From: Hofstenia miamia
Taxonomy: Eukaryota > Xenacoelomorpha > Acoela
NCBI GenBank assembly: GCA_004352715.1
Contig: SCFE01000053.1
Coordinates: 58,923-122,922 of the forward strand
Direction of reading: 5' to 3'
Length of the DNA stretch: 64,000 nucleotides
The stretch's first letter is position 1; each line of letters begins with the position of its first letter. The notes under the pieces are model-generated. The model had not been told where the DNA came from and did not search any database. It saw only the letters and a program-made list of their open reading frames with translations. The position numbers and the translations under genes are program-made. Below, piece after piece: positions 40,251-51,236 of this stretch.

Positions 40251-40637
40251 GTGATTTACATAATATGTAAAATTGCGTACCTGAGATTGATTAAGAACCA
40301 ATACCTCATTGCATTGGAGTACTTCAATGCAACCGGTAGGAAAGAATTCTTCTATTCTCAGAGAAATTACACAAANTCTATTGTTTATAAATATTCTTGT
40401 GATGAGTGTAATGCCTCATACATCGGGGAGACAAGAAGACATTTGGAAATTAGAATTAAAGAACACCTAAGAGGTCACCTAACATCAGAAATTTACTTAC
40501 ATCATCACCAAGCAACAAAAGATCATTTTAAAATATTAACAAAGAACAAACATACCAAGATCACTGAAGCATTATTAATAAAACAACAACGTAAAAAACT
40601 TTTAAATAGACAATTAAACCATGTTAGCATTCTATAA
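40251..40637 (+). pseudogene. Penelope-like element fragment: GIY-YIG endonuclease (copy 2)
   Basis: From about 40378 the frame reads SIVYKYSCDECNASYIGETR, RHLEIRIKEHLRGHL and LLNRQLNHVSIL, stop at 40637. It is the GIY-YIG nuclease of Penelope-like elements with the CxxC pair and YIGETRRHL block intact; an N at 40375 marks a join, and what lies upstream (40251-40370) does not resemble a reverse transcriptase. The 3' flank (40638-40730) carries a CTGACGA...GAAAC motif typical of Penelope-like ends. It shares about half its residues with the copy at 20.6 kb, so they are separate old insertions. Confidence 0.83.
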
Positions 40638-40728
40638 ACTTTTCTAAACTTTCCCTCTATACTCTATATATGCACTGACGAAGCTATACTTATGTAGCGA
40701 AACATGTTTGCGGAATAAATCTTTCATA

Positions 40729-40733
<5 letters not shown>

Positions 40734-40765
<32 letters not shown>
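40734..40765. repeat. (TA)n microsatellite at the end of the Penelope-like fragment
   Basis: About ten TA units directly after the element's 3' end. Confidence 0.9.
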
Positions 40766-40924
40766 CAATACGCCGTGGCCTTTGACTTTTTCGAGTGAAG
40801 TGGCAACAGATTATCCACCCCAAAATGTGCCCTTGCCCACAGCGTATCTGTTAAATCCAATCTAGGATTTATACATAATTGCAAATATGTTTGTGACAGA
40901 TTCCCTGTCATATGCTGCACCACC

Positions 40925-41700
40925 TTGTGTTGGTTTTATACCACTCCATACAATTTGCACTCAGCCATACAAAGTAGACGAAAAATGTTGATGACTACAT
41001 ATCGATACGCTGTGGCCATAGTAAATTATGGATATGTCTTTACAGTACTTTACATATAATATGCTTTACACTATTATTTACTACTTTTCCCGTTTAGAGT
41101 GGCTGTAGAAAATATGTACTTGAAATAATTTGATTTTTTTGCATTTTGTGTGAATATGCATGTTTGATGTAGGTATAAATCGAGTTAATTTCAATAGCAA
41201 TAAGATTTCATGATACTCATTGTAGTTATATGCAGACCGGATTGAACGGATGTGGTTACTGCTTTAACCCTTTCAACCCGGATGGTACATATATGTACCA
41301 TTTAACTTTTCTAACAGCATAACGGTAACCATATACTAGTATACAGAACCCAATGGTACAATAATATAAGTTAAAAAAATACAATGGTGAATATATGTAG
41401 CACATTAAAATTGTGTGCCATATAATAGTAATCATCATAAACTTTATAAAACAACTTTACATTATGTTTTAGCCATCTAAAATCTAAATGGCTAAATTCA
41501 GGCAAGAAAAACTTTTGGACAAATTTGGGCGAAGGCTTTTGAAAGTGCGAGGGTCTAAACTTGCTGCAATTACAAAATTTACGCCTGACAATTGGCGTCA
41601 TATGTGATCAATAGTTAACCAAGCGAAATTACCAGTTAAATTGCTTTAGAAAAACATTTTCCGCTACAAAAAATTAGTGTTAATTATTAACTAGCACTAG
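40925..41700. other. Non-coding stretch
   Basis: No gene or element recognised. Confidence 0.5.
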
Positions 41701-41875
41701 CAATTAGTGGTGTACGCAAGGCGGAATGTCCCCCGTCAGATTTTAAAAATTTATTTTGATTGGTTAGATAAAAAAATTCTGCAAAATAGTCAAAAAAGTT
41801 AAAAGCTATGTCCAGAATTGCTGTTGTGACTCACATGATTACTCTTTCCGTCAGAAAATCCTGGGTACGCCCTTG
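41701..41875. mobile_element. hAT-like MITE, about 175 bp
   Basis: Left part AGTGGTGTACGCAAGG, then AATGTCCCCCGTCAGATTTT and TTTTGATTGGTTA, shared with the element at 55203-55411; right end GGGTACGCCCTTG. CTAGCACT occurs close to both ends, consistent with an 8-base target duplication though slightly offset on the left. Confidence 0.7.
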
Positions 41876-42452
41876 CTAGCACTTGTATAAATAGTCGACA
41901 TTTTATAATTTTGTAATTGTGCAATTAATCTTCTGTTATTTTAGTAAGTAACGAAATATGTTTGATATATTTGATAATGTATTTGCGATATACTTCTTTA
42001 ATTCAATTTAGAATTTATTTATTATGCTTGATATTGTTGATATATCAACTGAAATAGTCGAATGTCGCCCTAATTGGTCAACGGAAAAAGTCGGACTTTC
42101 GCAGATGCCTGGAACTGCTGTTGAATGTTGTAAATATTTGTACAAACACAAAGCAAACTGAGATATAAATAGCTGGAGAATCCCTGTGGATAAAAGTGTG
42201 GGGGGAATTCAAGCAAAAAAAACGCTTTACAGGACGCGTGTGGGCCGTGATCCAAGAAACTTTGGGCCTCAGGATGGGCTGCAATAATAAAGTTACAATA
42301 CTGTTGTAGGTATTTTCTAATAATGCTTTACAACTATATGCTTTTAAATGTTGTCAAGCATAGAAAACTGTCTACAGTGTATCTATAATAATGTATCTAA
42401 CATGTATCTAACAATGTATCTATAAATTGAAAAAAGGCTTCACAGCGTATCT

Positions 42453-42460
42453 ATTTATAT

Positions 42461-42525
<65 letters not shown>

Positions 42526-42530
42526 ATATA
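42453..42530. repeat. Long (TA)n microsatellite
   Basis: Nearly pure TA for about 70 bases; the longest uninterrupted run in the window. Confidence 0.95.
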
Positions 42531-42748
42531 TTTCATTTTAACCTAACAAGCGGAACACGCATTATAAATGTTTGTGTTATCAATTACTAATAATGAATTA
42601 TTTCTCCTTACACTTCACCAATGCAACCTTTATTAGGATGGTTGACACACTTCTCGACCCGTAAATCAGTGGGTGATGCGAGTTTTGAATACAGACTGAT
42701 GCACTGTTAACTGTTCCAATTTGAATAGGAAACACTTCTTTAATTTTG

Positions 42749-43143
42749 TGATAGAGTGATTTCTAGAAATGTCTTACTTCTTAGACTTTAATAAATCTTA
42801 TCAGAAAATTTAGGCCAATCCCTGCTCAGCCTGAATCCGCTCCAACCAACTTAATTCTGATTCGGCATATTTTCATGAGATTTTTTAAGAAGTTTTCGAA
42901 TTAAGCTGACAGAAAAACCATTAGTTACGTTTTGCAACTTGCCATAATTTGAATTATTATTAGCATTGCTATGTACTTCACAATATTTCACTACAAGTTA
43001 ATGTATACAGGAAGTGTGTTCAAATCATGTTCACCCTAGTAAGCTATAACTTCATAAACATTTCATTCAAAATGGCTATATTTTTCATTCTTAGTTTCAC
43101 TTAAGTAGCGCATTAAATTGCCCTCGCCATAAATTACAGAAAC
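42749..43143. repeat. Duplicated non-coding block, copy 2
   Basis: Matches 37664-38285 apart from substitutions, small indels and the missing internal 220 bp. It ends at a lone N (43144), after which a TA run begins. Confidence 0.85.
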
Positions 43144-43144
43144 N

Positions 43145-43173
<29 letters not shown>

Positions 43174-43177
<4 letters not shown>

Positions 43178-43444
43178 TAATACCTCCCTCTATGTATTTT
43201 TTCCACATAACCATATAAGCTGAATTTCCCACATAAATTCCTGAATTTTTGTAGGACATAGTCTTTTGGTAGTCACTACCTTCATGCAAAATATTTAAGG
43301 GATCGATGGATTTTTTAGGGAGTAATAGCCAAAAAGTTAATTTTCGGCCAAAATCCCTCTATGTAGTATGGACAATTTTCCTCGCCGCCCTCTATCTAGC
43401 ACTTTTTTGCAAAAACCATACTACGGAGAGGGAGGTATTAGTAT
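43174..43444. mobile_element. MITE inserted in a TA run
   Basis: ATACTAATACCTCCCTC at 43174-43190 is matched exactly by its reverse complement at 43428-43444. (TA)n lies on both sides, as if the element targets TA. The interior holds CCCTCTATGTAGTATGG, near-identical to the arms of the hairpin at 24233. Confidence 0.82.
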
Positions 43445-44000
43445 ATATATATATATAAATCACATACTTAAAAATGAATTTGCATACTCCGAACCATTTA
43501 CTGGTCAATTAAAATCATCTGTGAAATATTTCAGCTTGGTATTGTTTCTGACGTCTTAACACTGTGAACGCATAAAACACTGCATCGAGTTGAATCTGCA
43601 CAATGTATTTCTGCAATGATTAACACAATAACTTTTATTTTATTTAGCATTAGGCTCATTTTTGACATTGCGACTTTAAATTTTTCATCAGAAATTTAGT
43701 TTTCATCCTATGCACTTGTGAAGGGGCACCCTAAAAACTTTGTCCATAAATACAAATGATCTGTAAATTGTAGTTACAAAAATAACTTGTCGCTACAACA
43801 TCGAGAATGAATTAAATATACCTGCAAAAGTTTAGTACATTGTATTAAATTTGTAAAATTCAAACTAGAAGATAATCTAGATAACCTATATTAAACAACA
43901 TCATTATTGAATAATCTATTTTTGGCATGTTAGAAAAAGATATTATCAACTATATGATATTGAAAAGCCTTGCAAGGCCTCCTGTAAAATTTTTAAAATT
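43445..44000. other. Non-coding stretch
   Basis: No gene or element recognised. Confidence 0.5.
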
Positions 44001-44079
44001 GAGTACAACAAAAATCCATGTTTTGATTGTTAAAATCAAAACAATTTCCGTAAGAAATGTGAAAATTTAAAATACATTT

Positions 44080-44195
44080 TTAGAATCTACATTTTCAATA
44101 TTTTCCAAAATTTCGTTGGACTTCGCCCCGCTTTTGGTTATGAACTTTACCATAACTGAGATGTTCCCCGTTAAAAAATACTGCATACGCCTCTG
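44080..44195. mobile_element. hAT-like MITE right-end fragment
   Basis: TTTTCAATATTTTCCAAAAT and the end CATACGCCTCTG match the right half of the element at 55203-55411. The left half was not found. Confidence 0.5.
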
Positions 44196-44861
44196 TTGAA
44201 ATCTCGATTTATTTGATATTGTGAGAAAATAACATTAAAAATTTACGCTACTCATAAAGGGCAATAAATTGTCTACATTTTTAAATGAATCATTTGACGT
44301 ATGTTGGACCTGTAGAATACAGATAGTCACTAGCACAAATATATATTTTACCCTATCATTTTGCCCCAATAACCAATTTTAGCAAAACAATATTTTACGT
44401 ACCTTGCGTTCGCCTCTGGCCTTAAGATGTTTCTAAGGAAATGAAGATTAGCATCAGCACTTTACCGAAAAAGTTAATTTCAAAAATGTGCAAAATTTCT
44501 GAATTTGCCAATTGCGGAAAAAATGTTAGTACTTCGAATTTACGCCGAAACCTTTTCTAAGCTGTTTGCAGAAACACCAAATACTATTAGCTAAACAATT
44601 GTTTCATTGAAACAAATAAGAGCATATGGCTTTTGAAAAAGATGAGGCTTAAACCCACCAAGTCACTTAATTTAAACGTGATGTCGCTTCAGAAACAAAC
44701 TGTATTAATAAACACAATATCATTTGCGTCTCCTTATATTTCAAAAATAAAAAAGTGGGATGTCAAAAAATTAAGTGGATTTGGTATTATGCTAAAACGT
44801 GATTGCTGACTATAGTGCTACAAATTTCAACAATAAATTGTATAGTTATTACAATGAAAGG

Positions 44862-45055
44862 TTAAAGGGGGTGCAACACGATGGCCTTTGCGCTAGAACA
44901 AAAAACTTAAGGTAACTGCACTCTGTGTAGCATCTGTTCCCGCGCCAGATAATTGCAAGATAATTACTATCGGAGCATGCGCCGTGGCTTGCCGAAGAGC
45001 ATTCAACATTGTTCATTTGCCTCAGAACAAAGCCCATCGTGTTGCATCCCTTTAA
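44862..45055. mobile_element. MITE of 194 bp with inverted ends
   Basis: TTAAAGGGGGTGCAACACGA starts at 44862. Its inverse, ending at 45055, reads TTAAAGGGATGCAACACGAT, and both continue through GG(C/G)CTTTG. The interior is GC-richer than the surroundings and non-coding. Confidence 0.8.
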
Positions 45056-46250
45056 AGACCTTCAAATTGTTCATATAATGTCGCTTTGAACCTCAAAGCA
45101 TTTAAAACAGTCTATCTACACTGTTATTTTATCCTAACAAAATTTATTTTAAGTGTCCACAACGAACAATTGAAAAGCGCTAGAACAATAACTAGCAGCT
45201 CAATATTTTGGGAAGAAATCGAACTTTTATATTTTCTCTATTAATTTTTAATACTGGTCTCTACAAGGTGAGCAGCCTAAATTTCAACCGAATTGAATGC
45301 GTTATAAAGCGCTTGTACCTTCATTATAAAGGTCTGAGTAACCTACAATTTAACTCTTATGAATGAGATAATGAATGCATTTTGCCTGGCAAGTGCTCTT
45401 TTCTTTTAACCTACCTTTACAAATTTAAATATTTCTCCATGGGTTTCGTAGTGTTAAATTTAAACAAAAAATTAAGTATAAAAACTTAGAACTAAAGGTA
45501 ATTTGACATTCAAGCAGGGAACCTACAATTTTAGCTCATTATAAATACAGGAAAGACAGTAAACCCATATGCTAAAATGCTATAATAGTCTACCTTTAAA
45601 AATAATTTACATGTGTTAAGATAGGCATAATTTTTTCGCCATCTTGCGTTTGAAATGTATTTTAGATTTCATTCTCGAGTGCACAAATTTCTCCATATGA
45701 TAAACTCAGTTGGAAAGTCTCGCACAATTTCCATAATTTTCATTTTTTCGGTTTTAGCATGCTTTGGCATCCTGTAAAATATATTTTATACATATATTTT
45801 CCATTTTTTGAAATGATTAGAAACACTTATTTAATTGTTTGCAAGTTAAAGTATGATATGCCACTATTTTCTGTAGAGGCCTAAATTAAGTGAATAGCTT
45901 TAGATACATATAATATATAATGAACCTTTAAGTTTTGAGTCCTATCGGGATATTATGCGTCGTGTCGAGCCAAGCTGAGTAAGTCGTTTATTATTCGAGT
46001 CGAGTTTGATTTCGAATCTCGTGTTTTGTCTAGGCATATAGGCCTATAAATATCAACCGTAAATAAAGCAGCCACGTTTCGGATTTGGCAAAAATTAGTG
46101 ACTATGGGATATAGGTGTATCATTAACCTATTCATGGGGATGTTACTAAAGTTCTGTCAACTATCACTTGAAGGAAAGTGTGAACTTTGTTTACCAACTT
46201 GAAAGTGCCACACTTGTGCTAGTGATTTTTGTGCTATAGCGTCACTTCCC
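45056..46250. other. Non-coding stretch
   Basis: No gene or complete element recognised. The open frames here are short and AT-driven. Confidence 0.5.
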
Positions 46251-46548
46251 AGCAAACATTGAACTGTTGTAACGACGTCGTTTTTTGGTGTATTGGCGTT
46301 TAATAGGCGTCGAATTGTTTGAGTGGCGTTTATAGTGGGGATTAGTGGCGGTGTATAATTCCGTCTAGCAAAAAATATTTAAAAATAGGAATAATTTTAG
46401 TATTATGGCTATTTGAAGACAAATTTTTTAAAAACTGCATTTTTATTGATAGTTTGTCGTTTTATTGTGAAAAGGCGTTGTTTTGTAATGTCGTTTTAGT
46501 GCCGTTATTATGTCTTTCAGCGACGTCGTTACGACAGTTCTATGTTTC
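46251..46548. mobile_element. MITE with inverted ends and a G/T-skewed interior
   Basis: AGCAAACATTGAACTGTTGT then AACGACGT at the left. The inverse at the right reads AGAAACATAGAACTGTCGTA then ACGACGT, a close match over about 27 bases. Inside, TGGCGTTT-like words recur on the plus strand (GGCGTTTAATAGGCGT, GTGGCGTTTATAGTGG, GGCGTTGTTTTG), giving a strong G+T bias on one strand. Confidence 0.75.
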
Positions 46549-48611
46549 TTATCTGTAATCGTGCTCATCTGCATTCTTCCTTGTGATTAAGTCATTATTA
46601 CTATCACATAGTTTTATATTTGTACTTAGTAAATCTCTTACCTGCATTTGAACAATTGCAACCGGCTACGCTAATTCTACATTTTAAGACGAACGACATA
46701 TAGTAGTTGGCTTGAAGGTAGATATTTCTAATCATTGCGCAATTAACATTATTATGTATAGCATTAACTTTTTGATAACCTCATACTATTTTAAATTGCT
46801 AGAATCGAATATTGAGTGGTAAGTTAGTAAACAGCAATGCAATATGCTTATATCAACTAGAATTACTAGCAAATTCCATTTTAGCGAATATTAATAAATA
46901 CTTTTATAATATGAATCTATATCGTAAATCCAATACCGGACAATTCAGTTCGACTTTTAGTATTTTTAGGTTAGAGTTGGGTATTTCACAAGGAGTGTCT
47001 GACTCACGTTAAATAAGGTTGTCAATCCTCGATCACTAAATGATTTTTTGGAAAATTTGTTAACCCAGAATTACAACATAGGGTCGATAGAATTGCAGGC
47101 TTTCTCAATGGATTAAATATAAGCATCCAAAGTGGGAATGTATGTGAATATCTTAGGACTGTAGTTTAAGGAGCACAATTATTTTAACTTTTCATGCATG
47201 TGAGGTTAATCAGTGTAGATTTAGTTTGAAGTTGGCTTATTTATATATTCTAATGCATTTCTTAAACGTTTAAACCGTTTTAAATGTTTTTTAAAAAGAT
47301 CATACTTGCCCAACCCTGATCTTGCCGCAACTCATCGCAACGCAAGCATATTCCTACTGTGCCTACAGTGGTGTACTGCACAGTCATAATGTTCTAATAG
47401 TAAAATTTTGACACAAATATGACCATCTACAGTCGGTGACGTAGCGCAACATGAGTCTGGCGATCTGCCCTCCCCTCCAATTTTCCCAGAAATTGTTAGA
47501 ATTTTTTAATGATTACACATGTGACTTAGAGAAATTCAATTCAAAACTTCTACATATCATGCATTATTGTTGATATTGACATTTTTTTCAAGAATTTGAT
47601 ACCCTTATCGCAAAAAATGTGGGTTTTCTAAACGCATGCGATCCACACGTGGACTGCTAATATACCGCGGACACCTTCAATGAATCTTGTAGGTTAATGA
47701 AAGTCAAATTAGGGAGTTTTTAATGTACAGAACTGTACTTTTGAATTTTTAGTAAGTTTATTCGTTGGAATTGTCATGTCTTATAAAGACGCGACATAGG
47801 CATTGAATTCATCAGGTCATTAAAAAGTTACCAGGAGTTCTCAAACTTTGATTATTCATCCACCACATATTTGACTTTATTCTTGATGTCATGAATTCTA
47901 AGGAATTAGCCAAAAAAATTTGGTTGGTTAACTGTATGTAAAAACATGTCGAAAAGGCTTTTTAAAGTTTTTTTATGTTTCAGTTTGAGGAAATTCGGGG
48001 ATGACCTCATATGGAGTCATTATAAGGTTATTGAGAAAAATTATTCTTTTAAAACTGAAATCAAGATTTTACATCGTAGTATCATACAGTTAAAATGCAA
48101 GTTTTTAAATGAGTAATGTATAGGCTTCCTTAGATATAATATGAAGATGCACTTTTATATTTGAACACAAGAAATAGTTAAAGAACATCAAGTGGTATGA
48201 AAGAGAAAACACTATTCGAAACGAAAGATCTTGAAGCAATTTTCTTTTAGTAAGCAGAGGCATTTGACATTTTGAACATTTAGTTCTTGAATAAACTTGG
48301 AAATGACGATATCCATCCTAATTTTTACCTTGTCCTTCCCAATGTCCTATTTGATCATATCTGATCGTTACACACGGTGTTGAAATTGCGTATGTCCCAT
48401 AGTTGTCGCATCCGCAATGCTCAATAATTTTGCTCATTATTATAAAATTGATTATTTTAAAATTTTCTATTCTGAATGTAATACAAGATGGTATGTGCTT
48501 CCTAAATAATTGCATTTGTTTATCAGAAATATATACCCGATCCGACATTCAATTTCAAGCTGTCATATCCGCAACGAATTTTCAATGAGAAAATAGAGTC
48601 ATTTATCTATA
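46549..48611. other. Non-coding stretch
   Basis: No gene, RNA or complete element recognised. Confidence 0.5.
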
Positions 48612-49640
48612 CAGTGGGTCACAAAATATTCATAACGTTGTGAAAAAGTATATTTTTTCAAAAATAACTTAGTAAGAAAAAGCAGACAAGCATAAATGTA
48701 TTATCAACAACAGTTTACATGACTTTTTAACAGAAAATTTTGAAAAAATATTTAATATGTTTACCAATCGAGCATAATAATGATATATTTCAAAACTGGT
48801 GTAAAAAACTATTCATAACATCACTTGAAATACCTAATTGCATGTCCTTTGTTGGGCAGCACAGCTTCCAAACCTCTCTTGTATGATGGAATAAGATTCT
48901 TCCATACATCCTGTGAAATTTTGCCCCATTCTTCAATTCATATTTATCCTAATTTCTTAATGTTTGATGGGTCCCTTTCTCCGACTTTTATTTTTTAATC
49001 TTTCCAAAGATTTTCTATGGGGTTCAGGTCTGGCGACTACCTAGACCACTCGAGAACATTAATGGAGTGGCTCTTGAACCATCCTGTTGTTAGTTTCGAA
49101 GCATGTTTGGGATCGTTATTTTGTTGAAACAGCCAGCGTCTTCCTAGGCGGAGCTACAAAGGTGATTTTCTAAAATTTCACAGTATTTTCGAGAGTTCAT
49201 TGTATATTTTATGATCTGGAGGTCTCCAGAGCCAGCTGAAGAAAACCAACCCCATATCATGATGTTACCTCTTCCATGCTTCACAGTTGGTATGGTAATG
49301 TTTCGATTGCATGCGGTGCCTGGACTCCCCCAAATCTTCGTGTTATAATTATTGCCAAATAAATCGATTTTTGTTTCATCTGACCACAGGACTTTATTAA
49401 ATAAAATGTGCATCTTCTTTCTTCAACATATCTGTAGCAAACTTTTTGCGTAAAAAAACTATTTTAAAATTTTCAAAAATATCGAGAAATTTCATCTTTT
49501 ACTATGAAGCGTTCAGATTTCGGAATCAATATTTCTCAAATAGCTTCTGTAATGTGATCAGTAGGTCGACCAAATTTTGACGTGATACTGTCCCATTTTT
49601 TGCCTAACAAATTTAAAATTTTGACTTAAAGAAACCACAT
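48612..49640 (-). mobile_element. Tc1-like transposon, 5'-truncated
   Basis: TA then CAGTGGGTCACAAAATATTC at 48612 is a Tc1-type terminal repeat. A second copy of its inner part, ACTATTCATAACATCAC at about 48808, lies about 180 bp inward, an IR/DR-like layout. The transposase runs on the minus strand to about 49640, where the other terminal repeat is missing. Confidence 0.82.
49144..49413 (-). pseudogene. Tc1-like transposase fragment
   Basis: The open piece reads KVLWSDETKIDLFGNN (first catalytic Asp), TVKHGRGNIMIWGWFSSAGS and LQIIKYTMNSRKYCEIL. Minus-strand pieces further right (49600-49480) include a GRPTDHITEAI helix-turn-helix linker, and the C-terminal half follows below 49144 (VNVLEWSR, SPDLNPIENLW-like) with stops. 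This is the DD34E Tc1 family. Confidence 0.88.
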
Positions 49641-49659
49641 TTAATATAGATAGAGAAAA

Positions 49660-50440
49660 TGAATTATATCAAGCATTACAATTATTAAATTGAAAGTCAA
49701 AGTATTTTTGGCAAGCTTTCAAACAAGAAATTTCTTTCTTTACAAAGTAGTTGCTTGAAAAGTGGCTGTGCATGATTGGATTTAGCAAACGCTGAGTGAC
49801 AAATACTTTCTTTTGTGCAGTTTGTGATGTCTAACATGTCTCGCTCGCGAATTTATCCTCTTATGTAGTGCTGCAGAGCACATCTGTCTTCTTTAACATC
49901 AAAATTATGTCTGCATGATAGAATATTTTGTAGATTCTATTTTTTCATCTAGCTAATGATTAAGCAGAGTCGGGCATACAAAACAACAATTGCAACGTTT
50001 TATTGGAATGAAAGCCTTCAAATTTAGCATTGTTTCTAAGAAGGTCAAATTTTGACTTTGTTCGGAAAGCACGCAGATTTTGACTTTATTTTGACCGTAT
50101 TGCCTTTTAAGTTGCCCTAGTGATGAGACACTTTAGGAAATATCCAAGAAGAAAACATATTTAGCATCTTCATTTTTTACTGTGATCAAAGCGTGATCCA
50201 GCCCAACCCATTAGCAGTAAACCGACTGTTAGCTGATACAAATTTTAGTGTAAGTTGGAACAAGAACTAAGCTTATTATGCAGTTGGAAGTGATTGAACC
50301 GGTGCTTTCTGCTGTTTTACATTTATTTAGACCAGAAAATTCCTGAAATCCCTTGGACTGCGCCGACACCGCTTAGAAATCAATTGTATTTTATGCAGGG
50401 TTTGCATATTAAAAACAGTGGTTTGCATATTTTTCCCAAT
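49660..50440. other. Non-coding stretch
   Basis: No gene or element recognised. Confidence 0.5.
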
Positions 50441-50551
50441 NNNNNNNNNNNNNNNNNNNNNNNNNNNNNNNNNNNNNNNNNNNNNNNNNNNNNNNNNNNN
50501 NNNNNNNNNNNNNNNNNNNNNNNNNNNNNNNNNNNNNNNNNNNNNNNNNNN

Positions 50552-50585
<34 letters not shown>
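50441..50585. repeat. Gap 50441-50551 and adjoining (TA)n run
   Basis: A 111-N gap followed by about 15 TA units. Confidence 0.9.
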
Positions 50586-50589
<4 letters not shown>

Positions 50590-51214
50590 GTATTAAATTA
50601 CTGAGCTTCATAAATATATATATATTATTTTAGAGAAAGTTTGGAAAATATTTTTTGGGGCTTGTTCATTCTTAATTTCATAACGAACTTTCTATCAAAT
50701 ATAGTAGAAAAACTCTCTTTATTATACATGTATGAAGCAAGGAAATCAATGTTAATAAGTTTATCATAATTAGATGTTTGCTATTATATGAGTTTTTAGC
50801 AAAATGGTACTTTACCGTGAGAAAACGTTTAAAACGATTTTTATATATAATTCACTTTTTTAACACTCCTGATTTTATGTCATTTTGAGTTTTGTGTAAT
50901 GCATTTTTTAATTGTTCATTTTTACGTGCTAAATTATTCCGTGCTTTTGTTATCGTTTTTAGATGTATGCTAATATACAGCCGTGCCAAACGAACGCAAG
51001 AAACCTATTGAAAATTGTTGAAGAAATGAAATTCGCAAATTATCAGGTCATTGTTAGTTTTATATATCACATATATATGCAGATGAGTTTGTGACATTTC
51101 AATATAGAAAGGTTTATCTCACATTTCTGCAATGACACAATATGTTGCCCGCACTATATCGCAACATGTTTGTCCTATTAAATCAAAGTGTCAAAAACTG
51201 CGTCATTGCAAATC

Positions 51215-51236
51215 ATGGCTGAGAACGACGGCAACC
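51215..51236 (+). CDS. PLAC8-family gene, candidate exon 1
   Basis: ATC ATG G start context, seven codons (MAENDGN), then C|GTAAGT, a consensus donor. The single leftover base joins the two at the start of exon 2 to make Arg. Distance to exon 2 is 8.9 kb, so only transcript data can confirm it. Confidence 0.45.

Noticed and set aside
42070-42284. Two overlapping minus-strand frames
   Set aside because: No homology or splice context; ordinary chance frames.
47430-47520. CAGTCGGTGACGTAGCGCAAC, resembling a MITE or SINE head
   Set aside because: No matching far end, box A/B pair or target duplication found.
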